From Thermophagus sp052400625 (GTDB taxonomy: Bacteria; Bacteroidota; Bacteroidia; Bacteroidales; Marinilabiliaceae), in NCBI GenBank assembly GCA_052400625.1, contig JBQTGH010000009.1: 64,000 nucleotides of DNA. One strand, written 5' to 3'. A model generated the notes under the pieces. It made no database searches, was not told where the DNA came from, and worked only from the letters and a program-made list of their open reading frames with translations. Position numbers and translations under genes: made by a program. Positions 61,896 to 64,000 of this stretch are shown piece by piece. Every line of letters starts with the position of its first letter. Positions within the stretch are counted from its first letter, which is position 1.

Positions 61896-62972
61896 ATGAA
61901 CAGAATTATCATTTCATCCAAATTTTTACTGTTTTTTGTAATTCTCACAGTAACTGCCTGTTCAGGGAAGAGTTTAGAACAGCGATCTTCGGTACCGGTT
62001 GCAAAAACAGATCGAGTAACACACCACCACAATTTTTTGACCAAAAGTTATCCGGCACGAATAAAAACGTCTTCCGATATAAGGCTATCCTTCAGAGTTG
62101 CTGGCCCCATTATTAAAGTATTGGTAGATGAAGGTGATTTCGTCAAAAAAGGTGATTTGATTGCTCAACTGGATCCACGAGATTATGAACTACAACTAAA
62201 AGGAACAGAAGCAAAATATCAGGAAGTTAAAGCTGAAGTGGAAAGAATTACTGCGCTCTACAAAAAGGGAAAAGTCTCCGATAATGACTATGACAAAGCA
62301 GTCTCAGGCCTTAAACAAATCACGGCATTATATAAATCCCACAAGAATTCTCTAACCGACACGAAATTAACAGCTCCTTTTTCCGGTACCATTACGAAAG
62401 TATTCTTTGAAGAAGGGGAGACGGTTGATGCAGGCATGCCTATCGTTTCCCTATCAGATACCAAAAAGCTTGAAATAATTGTTCATCTGCCGGCCGAGGA
62501 CTACCTAAAAAAAGAAAGTTTTATAACCTTTACCTGCCAAAACATCCACCATCCGGAACAAGAATGGCCTTTAACGCTAAAAGGGATGGTGGCTCAAAGC
62601 AATGTAAACGGTTTATATCCTGCTTACTTTCAATTATCTGAATCTTCTGATAAGAATTTGCTTCCCGGAATGAGTGTCAGGGTGATCATCCACTACAAAT
62701 CGGATCAGGGAGATTACTTTTCAGTTCCATCAACTGCTGTGTTTAGAAAAAATGGGAAAGCACATATTTGGAAAGTGGATACCACCAATTATACGATCAA
62801 AGCTGTCCCGGTTAACATCCATCGAATTGATAACAAAGGAAATGCAATCATTAACTCTCCGCTAATTCCAAACGATATAATAGTAAGCAAAGGAGTTCAT
62901 TCTCTGCGTGAAGGGGATAAAATTAGAGAGTTAAAACCTCCGTCCAAAAGTAATATTGGAAATTTATTATAA
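61896..62972 (+). CDS. RND efflux periplasmic adaptor (HlyD/MFP family), lipoprotein
   Basis: Membrane fusion protein that links an inner-membrane RND pump to an outer-membrane channel. The 358-residue product has a lipoprotein signal (FFVILTVTACSGK, Cys about residue 22), a split biotinyl-lipoyl-like domain (IRLSFRVAGPIIKVLVDEGD, FVKKGDLIAQLDPRDYELQL and later APFSGTITKVFFEEGETVDA), a helical hairpin between (about 100-148), and beta-barrel and membrane-proximal domains (PGMSVRVIIHYKSDQ, SVPSTAVFRKNGKAHIWKVD). The pump gene starts 170 bp downstream in the same direction. No TolC-like gene is seen before it. Confidence 0.92.
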   Translation: MNRIIISSKFLLFFVILTVTACSGKSLEQRSSVPVAKTDRVTHHHNFLTKSYPARIKTSSDIRLSFRVAGPIIKVLVDEGDFVKKGDLIAQLDPRDYELQLKGTEAKYQEVKAEVERITALYKKGKVSDNDYDKAVSGLKQITALYKSHKNSLTDTKLTAPFSGTITKVFFEEGETVDAGMPIVSLSDTKKLEIIVHLPAEDYLKKESFITFTCQNIHHPEQEWPLTLKGMVAQSNVNGLYPAYFQLSESSDKNLLPGMSVRVIIHYKSDQGDYFSVPSTAVFRKNGKAHIWKVDTTNYTIKAVPVNIHRIDNKGNAIINSPLIPNDIIVSKGVHSLREGDKIRELKPPSKSNIGNLL

Positions 62973-63142
62973 ATAGTATTCAAAATAACATGGTCTAAGT
63001 TTTCATTCCTACTGTCCATGTCGGGAAAAATCTTACAAAAACTTTGATATGCTGCTTCACCCTGACAGAACTTCTCAACCCTAGGATTTATATACCGCTC
63101 AAAATTGAACATTAAACAATTAAAATTAACCAGCAATCAACC

Positions 63143-64000
63143 ATGACGGAATTTGCTTTTAGACATAAAACCTTGTTTTATTTTTTCCTCATTGTACTTG
63201 CCATAGGTGGAATACTCTCCTTTCAATCGATGAGCAAACTGGAAGATCCTGAAATAAAAGTAAAGCAAGCACTGGTTGTAACAGTGTACCCCGGCGCCTC
63301 AGCACATGAGGTAGAAATGGAAGTAACCGATGTTCTGGAAAAAGCAATTGATACAATGGGGGACATAAAACAAATTGAGTCCCGATCCGAATCAGACTAT
63401 TCAGAGATTACGGTTGAATTGGATCCGACTGTAAACCCTGATGAAATTGAACAGAAATGGGACATCCTTAGAAGAAAGGTTACCAAAGCCGTTTCCGACC
63501 TTCCATCAGGGGCACAAACACCCATTGTTGTAGATGATTTTGGTGATGTCTACGGTTTGTTTTATGCCTTAACCTCTGACGGTTTCTCTTACGAAGAGAT
63601 GCACCAGTATGCCATGCTGGTAAAAAAAGAATTGGAGAATTTACCTGACGTCAAACGCGTTGAAATCTATGGGGATCGCCCACCACGCATTAATATCAAA
63701 ATAAAGCAAGACAGGATGGCTAATTTGGGGATCCACCCAGTCGAAGTATTGAAAACGCTTAATGATCAAAATAAAGTAGTTTATGCCGGCTATTTTAATG
63801 CCGGTGATGAACGCATCAGAATAGACGTAAGCGAAGATTTCCATGATTTGGACGATATCCGCAATCTCATTATTCAAGGTCACGAAAACGATCAGGTAAA
63901 GCTTGGAGACATCGCCGAGGTGGAAAAAACTCTTGCTGCCCCCTATCGAGAAGCCATGCGTTTTAATACCCATACCGCTTTAGGTATTTCCATTGCCATG
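63143..64000 (+). CDS. RND efflux pump, AcrB/CzcA superfamily (partial, C-terminus beyond window)
   Basis: Inner-membrane proton-driven exporter, cut off by the right edge after 286 codons of an expected 1000 or more. I translated from ATG at 63143. The product has the first membrane helix (TLFYFFLIVLAIGGILSFQ), SKLEDPEIKVKQALVVTVYP with the GAS(A)xEVE motif (PGASAHEVEMEVTDVLE), and periplasmic porter segments (LPSGAQTPIVVDDFGDVYG, LENLPDVKRVEIYGDRPP, INIKIKQDRMANLGI). The SFQSMSKLEDPEI pattern recalls multidrug rather than heavy-metal pumps. It follows the adaptor gene, forming a normal adaptor-pump operon. Nearby DNA gives no clue to its substrates. Confidence 0.93.
   Translation, partial: MTEFAFRHKTLFYFFLIVLAIGGILSFQSMSKLEDPEIKVKQALVVTVYPGASAHEVEMEVTDVLEKAIDTMGDIKQIESRSESDYSEITVELDPTVNPDEIEQKWDILRRKVTKAVSDLPSGAQTPIVVDDFGDVYGLFYALTSDGFSYEEMHQYAMLVKKELENLPDVKRVEIYGDRPPRINIKIKQDRMANLGIHPVEVLKTLNDQNKVVYAGYFNAGDERIRIDVSEDFHDLDDIRNLIIQGHENDQVKLGDIAEVEKTLAAPYREAMRFNTHTALGISIAM

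Overview
The window looks like chromosomal DNA of a Bacteroidota bacterium, probably a free-living member of the Bacteroidales/Marinilabiliales side of the phylum. Evidence: a SusC/SusD pair, a second TonB-dependent receptor with a carboxypeptidase-like N-terminal domain, the small ribosomal protein bTHX, a Y_Y_Y/LuxR sensor-regulator, WbqC beside signal peptidase I, near absence of Shine-Dalgarno sites, AT-rich intergenic DNA, and many -7 boxes of the form TAnnTTTG close to start codons. No database could be searched, so species and family names come from motif recognition.

Layout. 1-5.7 kb: SusD (cut by the left edge) and SusC, then rplS. 5.9-11.8 kb: plsC, an OmpA/PD40 protein and a one-protein sensor-regulator whose upstream region carries two tandem copies of a dispersed repeat. 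11.9-15.3 kb: folD, ffh and a Gfo/Idh oxidoreductase. 15.5-23.5 kb: a metallophosphoesterase, an unknown helical protein, topoisomerase III, and a large fusion of an endonuclease Q-like PHP nuclease with a UvrD-type helicase. 23.5-31.2 kb: a structured RNA candidate with its own terminator, a small secreted protein, peptidyl-dipeptidase Dcp, bTHX, a YejK-like nucleoid protein and a secreted glycosidase-like lipoprotein. 31.9-40 kb: a secreted metallopeptidase/propeller/barrel protein, a membrane phosphoesterase, a DUF996-like membrane protein and a TonB receptor. 40.1-46.8 kb: ornithine aminotransferase, tRNA-Leu(CAG), a holin-amidase cassette, an aldo/keto reductase, a C69 dipeptidase and an SDR. 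46.9-55.5 kb: a 20-bp minisatellite, a membrane protein, then dapB, two tandem signal peptidases, a LapA-like protein and wbqC, followed by Nudix and NlpC/P60 genes. 55.8-64 kb: PgpH (c-di-AMP phosphodiesterase family), a chemoreceptor, an orphan sugar-binding lipoprotein, and an RND adaptor with the start of its pump.

How the genes work together. Most of the window is housekeeping (translation, protein export, folate, lysine/peptidoglycan, DNA repair) mixed with envelope functions. The clearest working groups are SusC-SusD (glycan uptake), topB with the EndoQ-UvrD fusion (DNA processing), holin-amidase (lysis-type cassette), dapB-lepB-lepB2-lapA-wbqC, the chemoreceptor with the divergent binding protein, and the RND adaptor-pump pair.

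The most unusual content is outside ordinary annotation: (1) the EndoQ-UvrD fusion with two candidate sliding-clamp binding motifs; (2) a dispersed family of about 90-140 bp elements with ordered conserved blocks, in at least six places, sometimes in tandem and often ending at a start codon; (3) a long-stem RNA candidate with a terminator at about 23.77-23.94 kb; (4) two exact-period intergenic minisatellites (20 and 21 bp).
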